The translations under genes and the position numbers were made by a program. The notes under the pieces are model-generated. The model worked only from the letters and a program-made list of their open reading frames with translations. It was not told where the DNA came from and ran no database searches. From positions 1-59,296 of the forward strand of contig DATGMD010000050.1 of assembly GCA_035293805.1 (NCBI GenBank): a DNA stretch of 59,296 nucleotides, written 5' to 3'. Origin of the DNA: JAJPHF01 sp035293805. Lineage in GTDB: Bacteria > Chloroflexota > UBA6077 > JAJPHF01. Positions 24,753 to 32,665 of this stretch are shown piece after piece. Within the stretch, counting starts at the first letter, position 1, and each line of letters starts with the position of its first letter.

Positions 24753-25766
24753 CTACGGAGTGACGAACCGTCCGGGCGGATCGTCGCTGAGCGGCCGCGG
24801 CTCGTCAACCTCGGCCGCCGATGGCACACCGTCCCGCGCCGTAATGGTGAGATCGGCCAGCAAAGTGACCCCCGGCGTGGCCGTGGCCGCCCACTGGCGG
24901 TCAAATAGCGGCGTGTTGTCGAGCCAGAGCGTCACGCGCGCCGTGTACGGCCCACTACCGTCGGCCTTCAGAACCAACTGGTGCCGCCCCGGGAGCGGGC
25001 CATGCACCCGCACCAGACGCGGCTCCGCGCCCGGCAGGCTAGTCGAGGCGTCCACCAGCTGGTTGACGACCAGGTCGTCAAGCGGAAAGCCGGTCGTGAG
25101 CCCATCCGGATTGACGAGGCGCGCCAGGACCGGACCGCTCGTCTGCACCTCCAGCACGCCGGGGCCGAACTCGCGGGGAACGGGGCTGGCGCTCGTCTGC
25201 CCGGGCGGAAACGTAATCTGCTGCCCGGCCACCAGCTCGACCTCCCCGCTCGGCGTGCGCACCGGCATCGGCGCCCCGTCGATGTCCCAGCACACGACCG
25301 TGCCATCGGGGAAAACCCGGTATCCTGTGACGCCCTCGCGACCGATTGCGGTCGCGCTGCCGGCCTGCACCTCGAAGCTGGAGCCGCGCTCGACGAGCGA
25401 CGTGACCTGCGCCCACACCCGCCCGGCGGCCAGCCCTACGCCCGTGAGCAGCCCGCCCGGATTGCCGCTCGGCTCCACGCGATCCAGCGAGATCTCCGTG
25501 TCCGGATCGAGCGTGGCAGTGGTGCCGTCGAAAAACGTCAGCACCGCCCGATCGCCCGGCCCGGTCCGCACGCGCGCCCCAACGCCCACCGGCTGCCCAT
25601 CGCTCGCCGGCGCAAACCCACTGCCACCCGGCGGCTGCACCTGGGCTTGCCCCGTGATGATGGTGAGCGTCGCGGTGCTCGCCTGCCGCAACGGCGCCGC
25701 CGCTACGCCCGCGTTTGGTGCCAGCAGCGCCGCCGCCAGCAGCGCCACGCGCCACACTAGCCTCAT
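24753..25766 (-). CDS. FecR-domain exported protein
   Basis: A 337-residue secreted protein: signal peptide 1-24 (LLAAALLAPNAGVAAA), then a FecR-type beta domain (ATLTIITGQAQVQPPG...GARVRTGPGDRAVLTFFDGTTATLDPDTEISLDRV; GRVWAQVTSLVERGSSFEVQAGSATAIGREG) and a C-terminal beta-sandwich-like part with VHGPLPGRHQLVLKADGSG. FecR domains of this kind often lie beside CHASE2-cyclase genes, as here, where they may sense an extracellular signal. It shares an overlapping divergent promoter with the cyclase. Confidence 0.85.
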   Translation of the reverse strand: MRLVWRVALLAAALLAPNAGVAAAPLRQASTATLTIITGQAQVQPPGGSGFAPASDGQPVGVGARVRTGPGDRAVLTFFDGTTATLDPDTEISLDRVEPSGNPGGLLTGVGLAAGRVWAQVTSLVERGSSFEVQAGSATAIGREGVTGYRVFPDGTVVCWDIDGAPMPVRTPSGEVELVAGQQITFPPGQTSASPVPREFGPGVLEVQTSGPVLARLVNPDGLTTGFPLDDLVVNQLVDASTSLPGAEPRLVRVHGPLPGRHQLVLKADGSGPYTARVTLWLDNTPLFDRQWAATATPGVTLLADLTITARDGVPSAAEVDEPRPLSDDPPGRFVTP

Positions 25767-25873
25767 GGGTAGCCTCTTTCTCCGCGCCCCCGCCGCCCGC
25801 CCACACCGCGCCAGGCCCGCCCCAGCCGTATCGTGCCGAGTCGCGCTGCCAGCGCCCTATTCCGCTTGCCGCG

Positions 25874-25902
25874 ATAGTAAGCAGCCTCCCGGCGCTTGTC
25901 AA
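25874..25902 (-). promoter_or_regulatory. Promoter of the FecR gene
   Basis: Minus strand: TTGACA (25902-25897), 17 bp, TACTAT (25879-25874). The -35 hexamer is the complement of the -35 region used by the opposite promoter at 25896. Confidence 0.7.
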
Positions 25903-25924
25903 TCACCGGAGCGACGCCTAGAAT
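25896..25924 (+). promoter_or_regulatory. Promoter of the CHASE2-cyclase gene
   Basis: TTGTCA (25896-25901), 17 bp, TAGAAT (25919-25924). It shares five bases of its -35 box with the minus-strand FecR promoter, so only one RNA polymerase can occupy the site at a time. Confidence 0.7.
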
Positions 25925-25991
25925 GCGGGCGCGGTGGCAGGAGCCGGCCCGTGCCTTCCGACAGCCCGCCATCCGCGGAGGGAGAGCGGCG

Positions 25992-28046
25992 ATGTCGCCG
26001 CGCGAACGACGACGGCTACTGCGCCTGCTAGGCGGCGCCGCCGCGTTGGCGGCCCTGCTCGGCCTCGCCGCCGGAAGCGGTCGCGGGGACGTGTGGCAGG
26101 CCGGCCTCGCCGACTTCCTTTACGCGCCGGGCACCGTGGAGCCCTCGTCGCGTGTCACGATCGTGGCGCTCGACGACCGCTCCAGCCGGGCGTTCATTGG
26201 CGACCGCCCGGTGACCACCCGGCCGCGCGAGGCCTTCGCGGCGCTAGTCGACCGGCTCGCCGCAGCCGGCGCGCGCGTGGTCGCGTTCGACCTCCTCTTC
26301 GAGGTTGAGAACTCCCAGGACGACCTGCTCGCCGACGCGATCCGCCGCGCCGGCAACGTGCTGGTCGGCGCCGTCGGCGCCAACCCCCAGGCTCCTTCCC
26401 AACGCCCCGGCGTCGTCGCCTACCCGGTCCTCGAGGAGTCGGTACCCGCCATAGTCGCGGCCGCGGCCGGCGAGGCCCACGCCAACGTCTCGCCGGACCA
26501 GGACGGCGTCGTGCGCCGCCTGCCCCTCCTGATCCAGTACCGCGACCGCCAGGTCCCCGCCCTTGCCCTGGCTGCCGTCGCCCGCTACTTGCGCCGGCCC
26601 GCCCCCCTCGACGAGCCGCTCACAAGCGGCTATCTGCCGCTCGCCGGCCGCCAGGTCCCCGTGGACTCACTCTATCAGGCGCTGGTTAACTACGCTGGCG
26701 GCCCGGACCGGCGTGGCAAGAGCGCGTTCGCCGTCGTGCCGATGCTGGACGTGGTGCAGGGCACGGCCGACCCCGAGCTGCTGCGCGACCGCATCGTCTT
26801 CGTCGGCCCCTGGTCCCAGCAAGAGCGCGACGACCGCCTGACGCCGCTCGGCACCATGTACGGCGTGGAGATCCACGCCAACGCCGCCGAGATGCTTCTC
26901 CGCGGCGCCTTCCTCGTACCCGCGCCCATCACTCTGACGGTCGCCTCGGTCCTGCTGCTCGCGCTCCTGACCGCCCTCGCCGTCTGGCGGCTGCGGCCCG
27001 CCCTCGCCGGGCTCGCCGCACTGGCGCTACTGGCCGCTTACGTGGTCGCCGCGGCCCTGGCCTTCCAGCAGGGCACCGTGCTCAACATGCTCTACCCACC
27101 GCTCGCCGCGATCCTCGGCTTCGTCGTCCTGAACGCCTATCAGGTCGTCTTCGAGCAGGCCGAGCAGCGGGCCCTCCGCCGCGTGCTCAGCCGCTACCTG
27201 TCGCCCGCCGTCGCGGCCGAGGTGTCGCGCGAGCCCGACCGGGTGTACCTCGGCGGCGACCTCCGCACCATGACCGTGCTGTTCTCCGACATCCGCGGCT
27301 TCACGACGCTCTCCGAGCGCACACCCCCTCGCGAGCTAGTCGCCCTGCTGAACGAGTACCTGACGGCGATGGTGGACGTGCTGTTCCAGCATGGCGGAAC
27401 GCTCGACAAGTACATGGGCGACGCGATCATGGCCTTCTGGAACGCGCCGCAGCCGCAGCCCGACCACGCCGCCCGCGCCTGCCGCACCGCCCTGGCGATG
27501 GGCGCCGCGCTGGACCGCCTGCGCCGCGACTGGACCGCGCGCGGCGTGCCCACCCTCGACATCGGCATCGGCCTGAATACCGGTCCGATGATCTTCGGTA
27601 ACATGGGCTCCGTCCTCCGCACCGACTTCACGGTCATCGGCGACAGCGTGAACCTGGGCTCGCGGCTCGAGGGGCTGAACAAGGAGTATGGCACGCGCAT
27701 CATCGTCGGCGAGAGCACGCGCGCGGCGGCCGGCGACGCGTTCCTGTATCGCTTCCTCGATCTGGTCGCCGTGAAGGGCAAGACCGAGCCTGTCGCGATC
27801 TACGAGCTGCTGGCGCCGGCCGGCGCGCTGCCGTCCGAGCGCGAGCCCGTGCTGGCGGCCTACGCTCGCGGGCTGGCCGCCTACCAGGCCCGCGACTGGG
27901 CCGCGGCCCACGAGGCCTTCGCCGCCGCGCTCGCCCTCGACCCGTCGGACGGCCCGAGCCTGCTCTACCGCACGCGCGCCGACGAGTACCTGGCCGCGCC
28001 GCCCCCCGCGTCCTGGGACGGCGTCTACGTCGCCACGCACAAGTAG
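25992..28046 (+). CDS. CHASE2-domain adenylate/guanylate cyclase
   Basis: A 684-residue membrane class III cyclase. A TM near 11-28 is followed by an external CHASE2 sensor (about 35-310), two or three TMs (315-400) and the cyclase catalytic domain (about 425-600). The metal-binding VLFSDIRGFTTLSE, KYMGDAIMAFW and VIGDSVNLGSRLEGL motifs are intact. A TPR-like tail (residues 615-670) closes the protein. It makes cAMP or cGMP in response to an extracytoplasmic signal. ATG 25992 follows GGAGGGAGAG. The divergent FecR protein is the likely partner. Confidence 0.93.
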   Translation: MSPRERRRLLRLLGGAAALAALLGLAAGSGRGDVWQAGLADFLYAPGTVEPSSRVTIVALDDRSSRAFIGDRPVTTRPREAFAALVDRLAAAGARVVAFDLLFEVENSQDDLLADAIRRAGNVLVGAVGANPQAPSQRPGVVAYPVLEESVPAIVAAAAGEAHANVSPDQDGVVRRLPLLIQYRDRQVPALALAAVARYLRRPAPLDEPLTSGYLPLAGRQVPVDSLYQALVNYAGGPDRRGKSAFAVVPMLDVVQGTADPELLRDRIVFVGPWSQQERDDRLTPLGTMYGVEIHANAAEMLLRGAFLVPAPITLTVASVLLLALLTALAVWRLRPALAGLAALALLAAYVVAAALAFQQGTVLNMLYPPLAAILGFVVLNAYQVVFEQAEQRALRRVLSRYLSPAVAAEVSREPDRVYLGGDLRTMTVLFSDIRGFTTLSERTPPRELVALLNEYLTAMVDVLFQHGGTLDKYMGDAIMAFWNAPQPQPDHAARACRTALAMGAALDRLRRDWTARGVPTLDIGIGLNTGPMIFGNMGSVLRTDFTVIGDSVNLGSRLEGLNKEYGTRIIVGESTRAAAGDAFLYRFLDLVAVKGKTEPVAIYELLAPAGALPSEREPVLAAYARGLAAYQARDWAAAHEAFAAALALDPSDGPSLLYRTRADEYLAAPPPASWDGVYVATHK

Positions 28047-28061
28047 CCGCCTCGCGCCGGC

Positions 28062-28092
28062 TTGACATCGCGGCGCCCAGCCCGGCTATAGT
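28062..28092 (+). promoter_or_regulatory. Promoter of the creatinase-fold/Hyu block
   Basis: TTGACA (28062-28067) and TATAGT (28087-28092) with a longish 19-bp spacer, about 65 bp upstream of the first M24 gene. Confidence 0.55.
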
Positions 28093-28157
28093 GACGATGC
28101 CCACGAGGGATCGCGCCAAGGCGAGTTGCGCCCGCCACGCGCGGAGAGGATAGGGCC

Positions 28158-29303
28158 GTGATGCTTGCCCAGAACGACGTCGTCGCCGACCTGCGCGCGC
28201 GGCTCGGGCGCGTGCAAGCGGCCATGGCCGAGCGCGGCCTCGGCGGCCTGCTGCTCTACGCCAGCGGCCAGCACACGATGCTCCGTATGGACCAAATCAT
28301 GTACCTGGCCGACGTGCGCGTGCTCGGCCCGCATGGCGTGCTGGTGGTGCCGCCGCGCGGCGAGCCGACGCTGCTGGTCACGCCCGCCTGGGACTACGCC
28401 CGCGTGCGCGAGCTGACCTGGCTGGCCGCCGTCGAGGCGGTCGAGCCGGACGAGCTACCCGAGCGGGTTGCGCTGCACGCCAGCGACCTTAAGGACCCAC
28501 TCGGGCTGGGCGGCCAGCAGGGCATGCCGGCAGCCTTCGCTCGGGCGATTGGCGCGGCGCTCGGCCGCGAGCCGCGCGACGCCGACGACCTGGTGCCCGA
28601 TCTGGCAGCCGCCCGCACGCCCGTCGAGCTGGAGCGCATCCGCCGCGCGGCGGCGATCGCTGACCAGGGCTTCCAGGCGCTGTGCCAGGCAGCCGAGCCG
28701 AGCTTGCGCGAGCACGAGCTGGCCGCCGAGGTCGAGGCGGCGATGATCCGTGCGGGCGCGGAGGACAACTTCGGCCTGATCGGCGCCGGCGCGCACAACA
28801 TCGCCATCCGCGCGCCGCAGCACCGCGCCCTGGAGCGCGGCGACGTGATCGTCGGCGAGATCACGCCCTGCTACCAGGGCTACCTGGCGCAGCTCTGCCG
28901 CACGTTCATCCTGGGGGAGCCCACGCCGCTCCAGCGCGAGAAGTACGACCTCCTGATGCGCGCCTATGAGGCGGGCCGCGCGGCCGCCGTGCCGGGCCGG
29001 CCCAGCGGCGAGATCGCCCGCGCCATCAACGAGGTGATCGGCGCGGCCGGCTACGCCGAGTACTGCCGCCCGCCCTACATGCGCACGCGCGGCCACAGCC
29101 TCGGCCTGGGCGCCGTCGTCCCCTACGACCTCACCGACGACTCCAGCCCGGTGCTCGTCGAGGGCATGACGTTCATCATCCACCCCAACCAGTACCTGCC
29201 CGACACCGGCTACATGATGCTCGGCGACACGGTCGTCATTCGCGCCGACGGGCCGGAGTCGCTGACCCAGACACCGGTGCGGCTGTACTGGAAGGACGCC
29301 TAG
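28158..29303 (+). CDS. M24/creatinase-fold protein with lost metal ligands (1)
   Basis: A 381-residue pita-bread fold protein: creatinase N-terminal domain (about 10-150) plus M24 domain (155-375). In true M24 peptidases five residues (Asp, Asp, His, Glu, Glu) bind two metals. My alignment by eye gives Glu234 (VGEIT), Gln245 (GYLAQLCRTF), His313 (RGHSLG), His342 (IIHPN) and Gly356 (GDTVV), so a dimetal centre is unlikely. Creatinase itself is a metal-free member, so hydrolysis of an amidino or amide bond is possible. GTG 28158 or ATG 28161 follows GGAGAGGA. It is followed by a paralogue four bases later. Confidence 0.75.
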   Translation: MMLAQNDVVADLRARLGRVQAAMAERGLGGLLLYASGQHTMLRMDQIMYLADVRVLGPHGVLVVPPRGEPTLLVTPAWDYARVRELTWLAAVEAVEPDELPERVALHASDLKDPLGLGGQQGMPAAFARAIGAALGREPRDADDLVPDLAAARTPVELERIRRAAAIADQGFQALCQAAEPSLREHELAAEVEAAMIRAGAEDNFGLIGAGAHNIAIRAPQHRALERGDVIVGEITPCYQGYLAQLCRTFILGEPTPLQREKYDLLMRAYEAGRAAAVPGRPSGEIARAINEVIGAAGYAEYCRPPYMRTRGHSLGLGAVVPYDLTDDSSPVLVEGMTFIIHPNQYLPDTGYMMLGDTVVIRADGPESLTQTPVRLYWKDA

Positions 29304-29307
29304 CGGC

Positions 29308-30504
29308 ATGCAGACGCTTCACACGGTCCTCAAGCGCGGCGGCCTGGTGTGGGTCCAGGACGACGTGCCCACGGCGCTGTTCCCGCCCCGGCTGGCGCAA
29401 GTGCAGCAGGCGATCCGCGCCGCGGACCACGACGCCTGGTTGGTTTACGGCGACGCCTACCGCTACGGCGACGTGGCGTATCTGACGCACTTCCTGCCCC
29501 GCGTGCGCGGCGTCCTGCTGCTCGTGCCCGCCGCCGGCGAGCCGACGCTGCTCGTGGCCGTCGGCTCGCGCGACATCCCCGCGGCCAAGACGCTCACCTG
29601 CGTTGAGGACGTGCGGCCCTACACGCGCCTGCCCGGCGAGGCGGTGAGCCTGATCCGCGAGCGCGGGCTGGCCCACGGCCGCGTCGGCCTCGTCGGCATC
29701 GAGGAGGCGCTGGCGGTGGGCGACTGGGACCAGATTCGCGCCGGGCTGCCCGACGTTCGCTGGGAGCCAGCGGACGACACCTTGGCTCGCCTGCGGGCAC
29801 GGAAGGACGCCACCGAGCTGAGCGTGCTCCGGCACGCGGCCGGCCTGGTGCGCGACGCGCTGGCCGCCGCGCGCGAGGCGCTGGGGCCCGGCATCTCCGA
29901 GCGCGAGCTGCTGGCCGCGGTGGACCGCTCGATGCGGCGCGGCGCCGCCGAGGATGCGCGCTGCCTGATCGCCAGCGGGCCACGCGCCGGCGTGAGCCTG
30001 CGCCCGCCCGACGACCGCGCTCTGGAGCCCGGCGACGTGGTGCTCCTCCACGTGGCCGCCGAGTACCAGCGCTACTGGGCCGAGGGCGGTCAGACCTTCG
30101 TGCTCGGCGCCGCCGACGCCGACACCCGCGCGCTTGCCGACGCGGCCCGGCGTGCCGTGGCCGCCATGACGGCCGCCGCCCGCCCCGGCGCCCCCGCCGG
30201 CGCCCTCGCCGACGCCGCGCTCGCCACGCTGAAGGGCGTCCAGCCCTTACTCAGCACTCAGCACTCAGCACTCAGCACTCACTACGGCCTGGCGCACGGC
30301 ATCGGCCTGGACGTAGAGGAGCCGCCGGCCGCCCGCCCGGGAGAGAATACGCCGCTGGTCGAGGGGAGCGTGCTGGCGCTGCACGTCGTCCTGCACGGCC
30401 GCGACGGGCGCGGCGCGCTGGCCGAGCAGACGATCGTCCTCGACGGGTCCGGCGCCCGCCCGCTGCTCGCCGAAAGCGCGCCCACGCTGGTGGAGTGCGG
30501 TTAG
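29308..30504 (+). CDS. M24/creatinase-fold protein with degenerate site (2)
   Basis: A 398-residue paralogue of the preceding protein. Ligand positions read by eye are His248 (LLHVA), Glu259 (WAEGG), His330 (AHGIGL), His359 (ALHVV) and Glu373 (AEQTI), again not the canonical set. Residues 315-325 (STQHSALSTH) are encoded by a tandem CAGCACT heptamer repeat inserted in frame just before the His loop. The two degenerate subunits may form a heterodimer, as pita-bread proteins dimerise. ATG 29308; 4-bp gap after the first gene. Confidence 0.7.
   Translation: MQTLHTVLKRGGLVWVQDDVPTALFPPRLAQVQQAIRAADHDAWLVYGDAYRYGDVAYLTHFLPRVRGVLLLVPAAGEPTLLVAVGSRDIPAAKTLTCVEDVRPYTRLPGEAVSLIRERGLAHGRVGLVGIEEALAVGDWDQIRAGLPDVRWEPADDTLARLRARKDATELSVLRHAAGLVRDALAAAREALGPGISERELLAAVDRSMRRGAAEDARCLIASGPRAGVSLRPPDDRALEPGDVVLLHVAAEYQRYWAEGGQTFVLGAADADTRALADAARRAVAAMTAAARPGAPAGALADAALATLKGVQPLLSTQHSALSTHYGLAHGIGLDVEEPPAARPGENTPLVEGSVLALHVVLHGRDGRGALAEQTIVLDGSGARPLLAESAPTLVECG
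30249..30282. repeat. Tandem CAGCACT heptamer array inside a gene
   Basis: Nearly five copies of ACTCAGC stand in tandem and are translated as LSTQHSALST-type peptide in the second M24 gene. A related block is at 42468-42499 and a degenerate one at 3189-3260. Confidence 0.85.
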
Positions 30505-30534
30505 GAACACGGCGGCCAAGACAAGCCCAAGCAC

Positions 30535-30573
30535 ACCCCCTTCCTTCGAAGGGAAGGGGGCCGGGGGGTTAGG
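30535..30573. repeat. C-rich palindrome directly before hyuA
   Basis: CCCCCTTCC and GGAAGGGGG-type arms around TTCGAAGG, then CCGGGGGGTTAGG. The final GGGGGGTTAGG lies just upstream of the GTG start at 30577 and appears to act as the ribosome-binding region. It is a different repeat type from the 109-bp element. Confidence 0.65.
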
Positions 30574-30576
30574 TTC

Positions 30577-32643
30577 GTGCGCATCGCGGTCGACATCGGC
30601 GGCACCTTCACCGACCTCGTCGCCAATGGCGACGAGGGTCAGACGCGGACCACCAAGGCGCTCACCACGCCCGACAACCACGTCGAGGGGATTCGCGACT
30701 GCCTGGCGAAGCTCGCCGTGGACCTGTCGGCCGTGGACCTCTTCGTCCACGGCTCGACCATCGCCATCAACACGGTAGTCGAGCGCAAGGGCGCCCGCAC
30801 GGGCCTCATCACCACCGAGGGCTTCCGCGACGTGTACGAGATCGCGCGCGGCAATCGGCCCGACGCCTACAACGTCCACTTCCACAAGCCCGAGCCGCTG
30901 GTGCCCCGCGATCTGCGCCTGGAGGTGCGCGAGCGCGTGAACGCGCGCGGCGAGGTGCTGACGCCGCTCGACGAGGCGTCGCTCGCCCGCGCCGTGGCGG
31001 CGCTCGAAGCCGCCGACGTCCAGTCGGTCGCCGTCTGCCTGCTGCACGCTTACGCGAACCCGGCGCACGAGCAGGCCGTCGGCCGCTACCTGGCCGCGCG
31101 GCACCCCGAGTGGGCCGTCTCGCTGTCGCACCAGATCGTGCGCGAGATTCGCGAGTACGAGCGCACCTCGACCACCGTCCTGAACGCCTACATCGCCCCG
31201 GTCGTCGGCCGCTACCTCGCCAGCCTCGAAGACCTGCTGGCCGCTTCCGGCTTCCGCGGCCTGCCGCTCATCATGCAGTCGAACGGCGGTGTAATGTCGG
31301 TCGCCACCGCGCGCGCCGTCCCAGTGGCGATGATGGAGTCCGGCCCGGTCGCCGGGGTCATGGGCGCGGCCGCCGTGGGCCAGGCGCTCGGCTTCGCCAA
31401 CGTGATCTCGTTCGACATGGGCGGCACCACCGCCAAGACGAGCCTGGTGCGCGACGGCGAGCTAGAGGTGACGACGACCTATTACATCGGCGGCTATGCC
31501 ACCGGCCACCCGATGATGCTGCCGGTGGTGGACATCGTGGAGGTGGGCGCGGGCGGCGGCAGCATCGCCTGGCTCGACCCCGTGGGCGCGCTGAAGGTGG
31601 GGCCGCGCAGCGCGGGCGCCCAGCCCGGCCCCGCCTGCTTCGGCCGTGGCGGCACCGAGCCGACCGTCACCGACGCGAACGTCGTCCTGGGCCGTATCGA
31701 TCCCGGCGACTTCCTGGGCGGCGAGCTGCGCATCGACCGCGTGCGCGCCGAGGCGGCGCTGGCGACGATCGCCGGCCCGCTCGGCATGACGACGACAGAA
31801 GCCGCGCTGGGCATCGTGACGATCGCCGACGCCAGCATGTCGCTCGCCGTGCGTGCCGTGTCGGTCGAGCGCGGCCGCGACCCGCGCGACTTCGCCCTAG
31901 TCGTCAGCGGTGGCGGCGGCCCGCTGCACGGCGTCGGCATTGCCCGCGACCTCGGCATCCCCGTCGTCATCGTCCCGCAGCGCTCGTCGGTGTTCTCGGC
32001 CGTGGGGCTGCTCAGCGCGCCGCTGCGCCACGACTACGTGCAGACTGCCCTCGGCGACATGGCTCGGCTCGACCTCGCGGCGCTGGACACGAGCCTGGAC
32101 GCGCTGGAGGCCGAGGCGGCGCGCACGCTGGCCAGCGAGGGGGCACGGCCGGACGCGATGATCTTTACCCGTCTCGTCGACCTGCGCTACGTGGGCCAGG
32201 AGCATACGCTGTCGGTGCCCGTCGCGGGCCGGCTGGCGGCCGGCGCGGCGCAGGCGCTCCGCGAGCGCTTCGACGCGCTGCACGCCGAGCGCTATGGCCA
32301 CAACGCGCCCGCCGAGCCCGTCCAGGTGGTCAACCTGCGCCTGCGCGCCCAGGCCAGCTCGGCAGATCGAGAGTGGGGAGCACGCGACGGGGAGCGGCTC
32401 GCCAGCCCTAACCCCTATCCCCAACCCTCCAGCCCCCAATTGGGCACGCGACCCATCGTCTTTGACCAGCAGGCCGGCGCGGTAGACTGTCCGGTATACG
32501 CGCGCGAGCGGCTGGCCGTGGGCGCGCGGGTCGAGGGCCCGGCCGTGATCCAGGAATACGGCTCCGCGACGTTGCTCCATGCGGGCGACGTGGCCGAGGT
32601 CAGCCCACAGGGCCATCTCGTGGTGACGGTGGCCGTGCCATGA
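30577..32643 (+). CDS. hyuA: Hydantoinase/oxoprolinase subunit A (HyuA)
   Basis: A 688-residue ATP-binding subunit. It begins with the ASKHA phosphate-binding motif VDIGGTFTDLVA. HGSTIAINTVVERKGARTGLIT, ESGPVAGVMGAA and SFDMGGTTAKTSL are the further nucleotide-binding motifs. With HyuB it forms ATP-dependent hydrolases or carboxylases of the N-methylhydantoinase, 5-oxoprolinase and acetone/acetophenone carboxylase group. GTG start at 30577. Around residues 608-625 a Pro/Ser-rich stretch (NPYPQPSSPQLG) looks like repeat-derived DNA read in frame. hyuB follows 22 bp later. Confidence 0.93.
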   Translation: MRIAVDIGGTFTDLVANGDEGQTRTTKALTTPDNHVEGIRDCLAKLAVDLSAVDLFVHGSTIAINTVVERKGARTGLITTEGFRDVYEIARGNRPDAYNVHFHKPEPLVPRDLRLEVRERVNARGEVLTPLDEASLARAVAALEAADVQSVAVCLLHAYANPAHEQAVGRYLAARHPEWAVSLSHQIVREIREYERTSTTVLNAYIAPVVGRYLASLEDLLAASGFRGLPLIMQSNGGVMSVATARAVPVAMMESGPVAGVMGAAAVGQALGFANVISFDMGGTTAKTSLVRDGELEVTTTYYIGGYATGHPMMLPVVDIVEVGAGGGSIAWLDPVGALKVGPRSAGAQPGPACFGRGGTEPTVTDANVVLGRIDPGDFLGGELRIDRVRAEAALATIAGPLGMTTTEAALGIVTIADASMSLAVRAVSVERGRDPRDFALVVSGGGGPLHGVGIARDLGIPVVIVPQRSSVFSAVGLLSAPLRHDYVQTALGDMARLDLAALDTSLDALEAEAARTLASEGARPDAMIFTRLVDLRYVGQEHTLSVPVAGRLAAGAAQALRERFDALHAERYGHNAPAEPVQVVNLRLRAQASSADREWGARDGERLASPNPYPQPSSPQLGTRPIVFDQQAGAVDCPVYARERLAVGARVEGPAVIQEYGSATLLHAGDVAEVSPQGHLVVTVAVP

Positions 32644-32665
32644 GCCTGAACGCCAGGAGTCCGCG

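Noticed and set aside
30249..30282. CRISPR-like array
   Set aside because: Units are directly tandem without spacers and lie inside a coding sequence.
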